Origin: Phorcus lineatus
Taxonomy: Eukaryota > Mollusca > Gastropoda > Trochida > Trochidae
Direction of reading: 5' to 3'
Length of the DNA: 64,000 nt
NCBI GenBank assembly: GCA_921293015.1
Contig: OV121092.1
Coordinates: 26,645,264 to 26,709,263 of the forward strand
Part shown: positions 11,277 to 22,600 of the stretch, piece after piece
Position numbering within the stretch: position 1 is the stretch's first letter
Layout of the letters: each line of letters opens with the position of its first letter
Translations under genes and position numbers: made by a program
Notes under the pieces: generated by a model
Database searches by the model: none
What the model was told of the DNA's origin: nothing
The model's input: only the letters and a program-made list of their open reading frames with translations

Positions 11277-13478
11277 GTAAGTAATTTTTATCTATATATT
11301 TTCTTGAGAATTGAATGTAGAGATAATCACTTATTTATTGGTTTGTGTATGTGTATGTGTATATTAAAAAAATTAAAGTTTTAGTTAATCTGCAATTTCA
11401 CAGATATTTTCATGTACAGAAACCAACACTAAAATTCAAGAGTTCATGTTTTATGAAAAAACTAATATTCTTTATGATCTTTTAGTTGAATTGTCATACA
11501 CAATTATTTTAAATATTGATAAAGACATATCGAAGAAAATACATGCATCACACAAAATAGATGTTGATGTAGCAAAGAGTGTACTTTTAGAAATAACCTT
11601 TTTTGTATAGAGTTTGCCTGTTTCTAGGCCCAGTTCAACGCTAACAGGTTTTCACACTCTGTGGATAAATACCCTACTATGTTCAATTCATTTTGGAAGG
11701 AATTCCCTCCTGAGTGTTCATTGACTGGCATAATCACATGGCTGTGTTGTCAGTGCTATTTATAGCTATACTGGGGGAAAGCTTGACCTAAATACCAGAG
11801 GGGTGATTAGAGTGCAACAAACAAGGAAATGTCTTATTTCTAGGCCAGTAGGCATAACAACAGAACATCTCCTGTCATAGAAGCTTATTAAAATACTTAA
11901 CCAATGCATTGAAGTAGACAAACAATACAAATTCAATATTAAAGAAGTGGTTTGGAAGCAACTTCCCTTCAAATAAAATGGTCTGGCCTTATGAATATTT
12001 ATGATATGTAAATGAGCAGGAAGTGTGGTGCATTCTGGTAGTGACCTTGAGGAAGGGATTGTTGATAGAGGCAGAAATATTTTCAGTAGATTTGCACATC
12101 AAAAGATAGCACTGGGGGCAAAGAAATCTTCTCAAAAACCTTTGAGTGAGGGAGGTGTTTTAGACAAGGAATCTTCAATGATGCCTGCAGGTATATTATA
12201 CTGTCAAAATGGCTGTCAAACTTGTTGTGGCTCTTTCCCCCCAGCTGACATCTCTCTACAGTGATGATGGGGGATTTTCTGTGTGATAACATTCATAATA
12301 AAACATTTATTAACACCAAATAACACACCTCTCCAAATAACCCTTTTTCTCAATGTTGTAATTAATTCTTACCACCTGATTTTATGTCTTGTGTTAAATT
12401 TCTGTGTGAGCATTTTTTTAATGTGATATTTTCATCTAATTAATTAATTATAGTTTTATATCTAGGCTTCAAACCAGACTGAACATACAGTCACATTATG
12501 AAAACGGATTGAGCATGTATTCCTTTGTCAATTTTGACCCAAGTATCTTAGAGCAGGAATAACGAATGTAATCACTGTTAAAAAACACACATACAGCTTC
12601 GTACAGAATTGTGTGTAATTGCAAAAACAACAATGATTCTATCTTTTTCACAGCAATCAGAGTTTGTTTGATGAAGCATTTTTGGAGATGATGGACTTCT
12701 ACAGAGTAACAAAGAGTTAATAGGATGATGTAGTTTTGATTTAGAAACATCTACAATGACTTGGATATTTCTTTTGCGAAAGAGAAATTTCAAGAAACAC
12801 AAAATTTTCCTTGTTTTGAAGATTTAATAGTTGAAAGACCAACATATGCTCTAAGACGGTTATGAAACATTTTTTTCCAAATTGAGAAAAAATGATATCA
12901 CATCTTTGTGGATTTAATTAAAATTTAAAAGATATTGACAAAGAAACAGTGACTTTGCCCAGTTATTAGTAACTGATTCCTGCAAGTTCTTCATCAGAGT
13001 GCATGACATGTTATTCTCTTGTGTGTGCATGAGCAATGAATCATTATGCCTTTTGATGCCCTCAAAACAAATATGTTTTTGGCACATGCAACTCTTGAGC
13101 TTTATGCCAAGTTTTCTAAGGCAATTCTGCTTCTCTAAATTATCTCATTCTTTTTGTTGTGGTAATTTTGAAAGTTGATTGATAGATATAACTCAATGTT
13201 TCGACTACAATTAATTGAAGCTGAGGTGTCTTTAAAATAATTTTTATGTGTGCTTGTGAATAATTTTATATTGACATTTAGAAAAATAATTGAATTATTT
13301 ATAACTATTTGTAGCATTACTGAGTGACAATTGTACTATTTATGCTAGCATCGGTAGAAAATTTAACAGTTCCACCTGCATCATTATTGTTTGACAAAAA
13401 TGTAGAATTAAAGACTGCAACCACCGTGTCAATCTTGTAAAAATGTTACCAGAAAACATGTCATTTGTTAATGCAGGC

Positions 13479-13716
13479 GTACACACATGAGCACACCCTT
13501 TTTAACAAGTACACACATGAGCACACCCTTTTTAACAAGTACACATGAGCACACCCTTTTTAACAAGTACACACATGAGCACACCCTTTTTAACAAGTAC
13601 ACACAGGAGCACACCCTTTTTAACAAGTACACACATGAGCACACCCTTTTTAACAAGTACACACATGAGCACACCCTTTTTAACAAGTACACACAGGAGC
13701 ACACCCTTTTTAACAA
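13479..13716. repeat. 30-bp minisatellite, eight copies
   Basis: Unit GTACACACATGAGCACACCC then TTTTTAACAA. Copies start at 13479, 13509, 13539 (28 bp, one CA lost), 13567, 13597, 13627, 13657 and 13687. Copies 5 and 8 read CAGG in place of CATG, so the last six fall into two groups of three. This suggests that a three-unit block was itself duplicated. The 30-bp period keeps frames open on both strands, but there is no sign of a gene. Confidence 0.95.
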
Positions 13717-14286
13717 GTAGAAGACTCTGAGCACCAAAAAGCCTTTATGTAAAATATTAACTGAATGAAATGGGACAATTAGACCTGCTTTACATATCTT
13801 ATTTAAAGTACGGTTTTAGGTGTTAAAAGTCAGTTCCTTGTCAATACATCACCAGCCTGATAAGAGCAAGCTTAATACTTTTGCACAAACTCACACACCT
13901 TATATATGAAATACAATTTCATTTTAACTTCTTTAAAAAAGAGGCAAATTGTTGACCTTTTAATGAAAGTGTGAGTGAGTCAAAGCAGTAGTTTTGTAGT
14001 GAGTGACCTCAGACTTGTATATTCCCACCTGTAACCTGTCCAAAAGTACATGTAAACAAGTTTTTGTTTGAACCTGACAAAAGAAAGGAAAATATCACAC
14101 TGCTTACAAAGGGTAAAATAGTGAATAAACTCCCTTTTGAATCTTTAACTGTTGTTGTCAAGAATGAAGTGTTTTGACTTTTCATAAGAGTGCAGCCATC
14201 TCTTGGTCCATTTATTGTTTTGAACAAATTCCTTCATGTGGTTTTCCTTAGAAATACAGTGGTGACAGTCAAGTCTTGTTTATCTG

Positions 14287-14602
14287 GGGGCGGGATAGCG
14301 CAGCGGTTAGCGCGTTTGGCTTCGGATCAGGAGATCCGTGGTTCGAATCCCGCCAGGTGCTCGGCAACTTTGTCTGCAGCAGAGAACTGTTCTACACGCA
14401 GTCAGGTTTGGGTGCAATGCTACACTGAAATTCAGCCCAGTACCACCCATGGTTCGCTAGTTCCAGCCGATGCTCGCAGGTTTCACCGCAATGCATAGCC
14501 ACAATGGTGTTGCGGGCTTTCTCCCTGCAATAATACTAGCAGCCGCGATATAAGTGAAATAATCTTGAAAGCGGCGTTAAACACCAACTCACCTCACCTC
14601 AC
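14287..14602 (+). mobile_element. tRNA-headed SINE, intact and young
   Basis: A 316-bp copy with A box TAGCGCAGCGG, an anticodon-loop-like CTTCGGA followed by TCAGG, and B box GGTTCGAATCCC. The CTTCGGATCAG arm resembles tRNA-Arg(TCG). The tail is GCGGCGTTAAACACC then ACCTCACCTCAC. Flanked by a perfect 12-bp duplication, CTTGTTTATCTG (14275-14286 and 14603-14614). This is one of the best references for the family in the window. Confidence 0.95.
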
Positions 14603-15000
14603 CTTGTTTATCTGATGTTTTAGTCATGACATTGTTATTGTGAATCCTTGTTGCTTGATTGAAAAGAAGCATGATTGTTTGTTTTATATTTCATTTACTT
14701 CAAACAAAGATAGAAACAATCAACCATATGTTGTGGGAATATAAACCTATTTTCAGATTATGAAAAGCAATAGAATCATGGTTAAATTCTGTTAAATTAA
14801 AATTAGAATTCACAAATAAAACGATCATAATGGGAATGAAGTGTATAAACAATATTCCTGTAAATACTATCATTTTATTATACAGATGCAGCATTAATTG
14901 AATTTGATCAAATGTTGAATACATAAAAACAGAAATTATATCATGGTTTAAGATTTTTTTGTCAGTAGAAAGAGAAGAAATGTTATTCAGCATTGGTGAA

Positions 15001-15058
15001 CTATATATATATATATATATAACTATATATATATAACTATATATATATATATATATCT
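15001..15058. repeat. TA microsatellite
   Basis: TA runs broken by two AACTATA interruptions. Confidence 0.9.
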
Positions 15059-15519
15059 ATTGGTAGATAGTATTGTTTTGTATTGTTTGCGATTTGTGTA
15101 TGTGTTTATATGTACTTTCTGCTTCTTTATACAATGTTTTATTTGCCTGTGTCACAAAATATGGGGGGAGGGGGGATATATATTTCATTTATTCCTTTAA
15201 AAAATAAAGTCCAAAAGCTGTCTCCTGCTGTATTGCTTCTAAATGATCCTCTTGAAGCATGAAATCTTTGAAACACCTGCATAAGATACACACTGCCGGG
15301 GATTCGGGTTTCGAATTTGTGTGGTCAAAGAACAGGAAACCCCCAAATCACTGGCAATAGGAATGCAATGGGATCTGCCTGTGTCAAAGATGGACGAAGA
15401 AGATATGTGTCAATGATATTATCTGTCTGATAAATAGACATTGAGAAAGTCTAGAATACCTTGAAAAGCAATCAGCCGTATGGCCAGGATATCTGCTTGT
15501 TACCTGCAGCTGTCGATTA

Positions 15520-15925
15520 AACAATAATGGCGATTTGTATAGCGCTACCTCAATGAAAGTACATGCTCCAAGCTCTAGCAATAGTAACACTGAAAAAGGT
15601 GTTTTGAGTTTGTATTTGAAGGACTCAAGTTTTGGAAATTCTTTGATTGAGATTGGGAGAGAGTTCCACAAGACAGCAGCAGAATGGTAAAAAGTTCTGT
15701 TTCGAAATGATTTCAGCTTGGTTTGAGGCACAGCTAGAAGTTGTTGATCTTGTGAAAGTAGATTTTTGGTGGGTCTATATTCATTGATGAGGTCGTCAAG
15801 ATACAATGGGACCAGCTTGTTTGGCACTTGTAAGTTATTGTTGATATCTCTGATCTAGACTGATGTTTAGATGTGTGAGAAATGATTCTTGCTGCTGTAT
15901 TCTGTATCCAGGTTCTCTGCAGCTG
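15520..15925 (-). pseudogene. 3' relic of a non-LTR retrotransposon (reverse transcriptase C-terminus)
   Basis: On the minus strand, an upstream frame reads LQRTWIQNTAARIIS (about 15922-15850) and a second frame reads LVPLYLDDLINEY, TFYHSAAVLWNSLP and LESFKYKLKT (15827-15600). These follow the usual C-terminal pattern of CR1/L2/RTE-like LINE ORF2: LQxxQNxAARL, YLxDLI, AAPxLWNSLP, FKxxLKT. The two parts are in different frames, and the normal spacer with the HWLPV segment is missing, so a deletion and frameshift have destroyed it. After the coding part comes GGTAGCGCTATACAAAT, a typical LINE 3' UTR end. A decayed, 5'-truncated copy in the host intron. Confidence 0.82.
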
Positions 15926-16008
15926 TCCAATGAAATGGGGCCAATGAGTTAGTGTAGAGGTATAAGTACAAGTAGTCAGACTTCATGAAAAAACTAAATC
16001 CAGGTTAC

Positions 16009-16230
16009 ATATACTGTCTATTGAAATAGAGAATGTCAGAAAGTCTAGAAGAGATATATATACAAGCAACGTAATGTATTGCAAGAACATTATCCAAGTT
16101 ATCTGTCTGTTGACATAGGGACCATGAGAAAGTCTAGAAGAGATATATACAAGCAATGTAATGTATTGCAAGAATTTTATTCAAGATATCTGTCTGTTGA
16201 CATAGAAACCATGAGAAAGTCTAGAGAGAG
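16009..16230. repeat. 88-bp tandem repeat, about 2.5 copies
   Basis: AGTCTAGAAGAGATATATAC recurs with landmarks at 16042, 16131 and 16218 (spacing 89 and 87). The units also share ATCTGTCTGTTGACATAG and AATGTATTGCAAGAA. A single related piece, ATCTGTCTGATAAATAGACA with GAGAAAGTCTAGAA, lies at about 15420-15455. Confidence 0.85.
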
Positions 16231-18765
16231 ACATTCTTGTCTGGTCACAATGACCTTTATCTTATTGATCGATGCATCAAGAAGAAATTTGGGAAAATTG
16301 TAAATATCCCAAATTCTACGTTGACATCCTCTTGTCTATATATTGTAAAGCTTTCTTCAACTTGGTAAGGAAATTTGACTTTCTATTGATCTAGCTGTCA
16401 TTAAGTATTCCATAGAGGTATTTAGCCGTGATATTCATCCCATGTCGTGGTATTGATCTGCAATATATTTGTAATAATGTTCACTGTATCAGAACACTGG
16501 ACGTGGCCTGTCGTGGGTGTTTCGTAAGGTGAGGTACTGTGCTGTTGATAGAGACTGTTGTCATGGTATATATCATATGTATCTTTGATATTCTTCGTAA
16601 GATATAGGGATGTGACTTCGGATGTTTTGTGAATGACATTGGTCGAGACGTCACAGGTTTGTGAATATCTCTAATACTCTATACACAGTTAGTATATTGT
16701 TCTTTCTGGGGCCTGTTTCTCATTGTGATATTAAGTATAAATATGTTAAGATAGCGAATAATTATAGGTGATTATGTGGAAATCAAGCATTGGATAAACA
16801 TAAAGCATATTTGTGATAGAAAAAAGTGCATTTCGAAATCTTGTATAACTACATAACATCTATACTACAACGATACTAGAACTACTATACTACAACTCCT
16901 ATATTGATACCTAGGTATATAATCTTCTCTACTGTGGGAGATCCTGAGAAATTTCTTTCTGATACAAGAACAGTGTTTTAAAAAAAACATCTACCATAAC
17001 AGTGTTTAAAATCCCATCTACATTAAAATTTGCTTTTAGTGCAGTCAAAAATTTTAAATCCATAGATCACAATTCATAAAGATGTTGACACTTACATGGT
17101 TGAAGTGATTTTTAACTCTTTTTAGGTACTGCCAAACTGCAATCATTGATCATAATTGATTAAATTGTTACAGATTCCATAAGAAATAATGTACTCTTTG
17201 AATCAATTCCTTCTAAATTCAGACGTGAGTTTTGTTGAGACACTAGATTTAAAATTTTGTAGTTTAAACAAATAGTTCTACATAATGAGCAAGGTTTGAT
17301 GAAAGATTTCATAAGAGAAGATTATTTCAATAATAATATGAAAGGAGGCTGAAAGAGTCAGGGTTTTAGTTTATCCAAAATCTATAGACCTACTTTCTGA
17401 GAAGTTAATTCAGGTTATGGCGAATTTTATCTTTAAAAATTAACAACAGATTATGAATGAGCATATGAGTAAAGTATAAGTAAAACTGCACTCAGATCTT
17501 GTAGATTCCAGAGTTTGTCGGTAGAATAATTACCTGAAATAGTTAGTGTTCATGCACCATGTATAAATATCCATAAGGCAATATCGTTAACATATTGGCA
17601 CGTCTCCAGGCTCGGTTCAAGGCAGGGTTGGCCTTGTGAGTAGATTCTTGATCATAAAAAGCTTAGATTTCCTCTCCTAATTCTTCCTTTGACCCAGAGG
17701 GAATCAGTACTACAGGTCAACCTCAAGGCAAGTTTTTCTGTTTCCATTGTTAGGTTTCAGTCGCTTGAATACCTGTTTAGGTCCTTGGCGCCACTTGTTC
17801 AGAATTTCTTAAGATTTTGATTTTACTTTTTGAAAATAGCAATTGATATTTTCAACCTTGCTTCTCTTAAAGCCTATTTCAAACAGAGCTGTTTATATGT
17901 AAAAATCTTTTCAGTTCGCTCTGAGATGTAGTGGCTTTGTATGTATAAGTCACTGTTATGGATCACTTGGTAAGTCAAGTTTCATTCATGACTGACGCTA
18001 AGTGTGGCTTAGTATTGTAATACCAAGGTGACTTTCGTGATGTAATTTGCACTAAGCAGCCCCAATGTGTAGAGGTATATGAGGTAAACACCTGGATTTT
18101 TTGTTTGTTTTCACTGAAGAATTGTTGTTATTTTCAAGCTGTGGAAATGTCACCAATTTGGAGTATTTGATAAGGTAACTATTACAAGTTTGTTAAAATA
18201 TCATTGAACCCTTTTGGTGAAGTATTTTTTAAGGACAGTGAAATATTTACTCACAAAATAGAAACTTGTGGAAAGAAATTTGAAAAGTGGCTTTCTTGAA
18301 TAATTGTTCACAAGTCGTCAGAATTAAGTCTTAAATTATCTTTCCTTGTAAGATTTTTTAAATTTTTCGCTGATAATTCTCTTATTCTCAAAGTTATGTT
18401 TTGAGACTAAGACGGAGGTGTTTCTGGCACAGGAGGTAGTTCTGCTTCTGTAGAGAGATAGGAAGCTAGCAAGGTCAAGGTCGTGCAGTCAGAGGTGCAC
18501 CCTCAAGGTGATCCCAGTGCTTTGACTTGCTGAAGGCTTCTCAAACTTTACTAGACAGGACAGAGCTATCTGGGTAATTTTTGGAGACAAACTTTAAATA
18601 GACATTCCTGTTAATTATTGATACTACATTTTGACACAGTCCTGTTGAGGGTAATATTTTGGCCACCTGGTTGTGAAAGCCTGTACCTAGGTATAGCATG
18701 ACAAGGCATTGTTGATCAGTGCAATGATTACCATCTTCGACACAATAAGCGCCCTATCCCAATAA

Positions 18766-18780
18766 CCCCCCCCCCCCCCC
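18766..18780. repeat. poly-C run
   Basis: About 15 consecutive C, preceded by AATAAGCGCCCTATCCCAAT, which resembles the end of an unrecognised mobile element. Confidence 0.7.
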
Positions 18781-18914
18781 AGCAGTATTTGTAACTCAAC
18801 AAATAATGAGCACCCCCTTCTCAAACCTTTCCCTGTATGAAAAATCTAGTATGTTACAATATAAGCTTGAGTCTCCTTCTTACTTCCATTTGTTAGGGAG
18901 CTGTATTTCGTATT

Positions 18915-18932
18915 GTCATGTACGTACATGAC
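18915..18932. repeat. perfect 18-bp palindrome
   Basis: GTCATGTACGTACATGAC is self-complementary over all 18 bases. It could be a cruciform or binding site, or chance. Confidence 0.75.
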
Positions 18933-19327
18933 TGTATTTCCATTCTATGTGTTGTCAAGCCAAAACTTTTTTTATCAGTGGTTAATTAATGCCAACTCCC
19001 CTTTTACAGCTGATGTTTTGAGGTTATTGGGTACTTTACAGGAACTCTTTAGCAATGCTATTATTCCTTTATTTTGATTGTTGTCAGTTATGAAATGGCT
19101 TTAATTATGAAATGATATGCATAAAAAAAAGTTAATCAATTAGTTGACAGACTTTCCTGTATGTATAATTTCATTTTGTGCAAGACAATTTGTTAATTGT
19201 TTGTATTTTCATGTGATGATAGCCTTCAAAAGTTTGAAAATATGATTTGTAATGAACATTGCACTTAAAGGAACCGTTAGTTGTTATAAATGCCTCAATA
19301 TTCAAAATCATACTCTGTTGACATCAG

Positions 19328-19620
19328 CGGCAGGATAACACAGTGGTTAGCGCATTTGGCTTTAGACCAAGAGGTCCGTGGTTTGAATCCAGCCAGGGGC
19401 TCGGCAAATTTGTCTGCAGTAGACAACTGTTCTACATGCAATAAGGTTGGGGTGCAATGCCTCACCGAATTTCAGCGCAGTTCAACCAAGGGTTTGCTAG
19501 TTTAAGCTCACAGGTTTCATCACAATACATAACCAATGTGTTGCAGGCTTTCTCCCTGTAGTAGTAATACTAGCAGCCATGATAAAAGTGAAATATTCTT
19601 AAACCCCAATTAGCCTCACC
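19328..19620 (+). mobile_element. tRNA-headed SINE, diverged
   Basis: Head GATAACACAGTGG and GGTTTGAATCCAGCC, the shared body, and a shortened tail (CTTAAACCCCAATTAGCC). Flanks TGTTGACATCAG (19316-19327) and TGTTTACATCTG (19621-19632) match 10 of 12 bases, an ageing target duplication. About 20 bases are missing from the tail relative to the intact copies. Confidence 0.85.
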
Positions 19621-22600
19621 TGTTTACATCTGTGCCTAATTTCATTCTCGTTCATTCTCAGGATGCAGTTAAAAATTTAGGACATTTTTCCACTGTTGAT
19701 TAATAAAAAAGATATAACCATCTTTGGCATAAGATATGGCCTGAAGGTATGACTAAATGTTTATGATATCTATATCCTGAGTGAACAATATCAAAGTTCT
19801 AGTTCACCGAATTTCAACTGTTCTCAAGGCCCAACCCATTTGTTGTTGAGTTATCAAATTACTATAAACTACGTAGGTTAATTCACAATTCGGTCACATA
19901 TTTTTGGGGGTAAACATTTCTCACAAACACTTGTAGGGTGAACAGTGAACTACCTGACTTCCAAACATGTTGCCAATAATAGTTAAAGGTAAGATTTATT
20001 ATTTAAAGTTGAGTACTTTTTATGAACAGATAATACTTTAATCAAAATATTATATATCTTATACCCTGGTATTATTCTGTGAGATAATGTTATCTCACTC
20101 TCTTTCTGCCATCCCTTCAAACATCTGTAATCATTACGAGCATCAACAAGTAGGATAAAAAAATCGAAGTCGCATCATTTTAAACTTTTCATATGAGTAG
20201 GTAACCTATCTACTAGCTATCTAGAGTGCTTAGAATATTGTTTTTTGGTTCAATTGGGAAAAGTACAAACTAGACAGAGATTTAGGATTTTTATACTACC
20301 GAGACTTTGCATGTGAATAGCAATATACTGTGATGTTAAAACTTGATATACTTTTTTGTGAAATATGAACTTCTTATGTTGGTCTTTGAATAAGGAAATT
20401 CTTTCTTAAAAGGGTAATACATTTTCAAGTAACTGTTAATTGAAAACCAATTTAAATACCAAATTCATAGAATATCCTTAAAATTTTACCACTACAGAGC
20501 ATAAATTACAAAGGTGAACGGAATATTTATTATATACATGCTGTAACGACTATTATTTAAGTAAGTTCTTCAAAATGATTTTAACTTTCCTTTATGAAAA
20601 GTTATTTTTTGATTATTTTTTCTGTTTGTAATTTTGTTTTAAACAGTGTTTGATACAATTTTTTAGATTTCTCATTTCAAATCAAACTCGAAATGACACT
20701 TTCCTCTTTTTTTTGTGCAGTTAAAGGGAGGTAATCAGTGATGGCCTCTATAAACATTTTACAGGTTGTCATGTGAATCAATAATTGACAAAAGTGAATG
20801 AAGCAAGCATAAAATAATTGATTTGAGGTAGTTAATCATTTATGGAATTTGAAGCCGAGAAATAATTGCATTATTGACTTTCGATAATTATCATGGTTAC
20901 AAAATTATTTTCCATTGTAAAGAATATATTTTCTTTTCATAATTCATATTCAGGTTTACCACAAATCCATTTAGATAAGTTGAGATGAGTAGTATGAATT
21001 ATTTAAAAAAATATCTACTTTATGTTAACCCAAATTCATTCTTCAAGATTTGGAAGAATGTGAACTTCTTTTGAAATACATTGTCTATACATTCATATCA
21101 GTATGGCATAACAGTTATTTGAACTTTAATCTGAGACTTAATTCCATTTTTTGCCATTCGCCTGTAGCAAGAAACTGACTCTGGTAAATTATACTTTGTT
21201 ATTGTAATAAGAGAAAATTGTACTTGATAGCCGGTGGCATACATAATTAGTCTGGTGGTATTGATTTAAGGTAAGTAAAAAGTATTTCTCTGGCGTCGAT
21301 GCCTATATTTTAGTTGTGCCTGTAAGTAACATCATAATGATGTTTAACTAATATTTGGAGCTGCAAAATCTTTGTTTTTAAACCTGAACATGTTTCTGTG
21401 TGTGTTTGTGTTTTCCTAATGTTCAAGATAGTTAGTCATATATATTTGTTTTTGATATAAAGCTTTTATTTTCCTTAGGAAAATTTACGAATTTTCAGAT
21501 TTCAGTCTGTTAAAAAAGCTGCATCACTTGTAAACTCCATGTTTTTGTAAATTACATCTATACATTGGTCTCATGACTAACCAGTAACTTTTCATCTAAG
21601 GTAAAAAAAATCATTTTTAAAAAAGCCTTTTCAGCAAAGTTCCAAAAGGATTTTGTGGAAAAAGTTTATACTGTTGATATAGTTTACTCTAATTAACATA
21701 GAGTGGTTAGTGGAACTGATGAAAGCATGTTCAACATTCAAATATGCTCAACCAAAAAGACAAAAGAATAATTTATCATTTTCATCCAAATTAAGCATAA
21801 GCATGAAAACCAGGCAGTCAAGGATTTGATCCTTGCATGACAAGCACTTATATAAGGTACAAGATAGTTCTTCTAAATGACTGCAGCATGTGCACAACAA
21901 GAGCCTTTAATACAGTCTAGGTACTCAGTCAGCAAGTCTAGACTTTACTCATTGCTTACAGAAAAAAACATTGATAAGGAACAGTAATTTTTTTAAATTT
22001 ATCGTTCTTAGCCTAGGTACCAATGTAAACAATATACTTCAATGACGGCTTGTTCAGATTATTTCATAAATTTGGAAGTCATTTGAACAAAAATGATAAT
22101 AAAAACTGCGTCTCCAATAAGCGCAGGGCCTCTTTTAAGCATTGAGAGTCAAGGATGATGAATAGAGGAGAATATAAGAGCAGGATCTCAATTTTGAAAT
22201 GAAAACTCCCTTAGTAAATATTATCCATGATATGATAACTTCGATGTTCTCTTAAAGAATAAACGCCGGGTCTATATAAGTGCCGGGGAAGTCAAAATGG
22301 TGCTGAAAAAATAAGTAACAAAAAGGACAAGGCTTCTATGCAAGCGTTCATAGAATGAAAATGAATGCAAGTTAGAATCAATTTATAAATTTCCAGGCTT
22401 CTATGCAGACACCAGTACTATCACCTTTAAAATATGAAGACATTGGCACTCAATTGGCATCAATTAGCACATAAACTTGGTCACAATAGCAACACTGTTT
22501 GATAGTTAATTTTCCTTCAGGGATGTGACTATGCATTAGGGAAATTGATTAGTGACACATTTTCAAGCTGTGAAGAACTCTCTATATTTAGGTCAGTCGT

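Noticed and set aside
13468..13737. Long repeat ORFs on both strands (MSTPFLTSTH-type)
   Set aside because: The 30-bp minisatellite period keeps frames open automatically. No start context, splice sites or homology.
14287..14360. tRNA gene
   Set aside because: The tRNA-like head is followed by a SINE body, repeats at several places and has target duplications.
15384..15827. 147-codon minus-strand ORF as a host gene
   Set aside because: Its recognisable part is LINE reverse-transcriptase C-terminus, frameshifted and truncated; the rest is non-coding tail read through.
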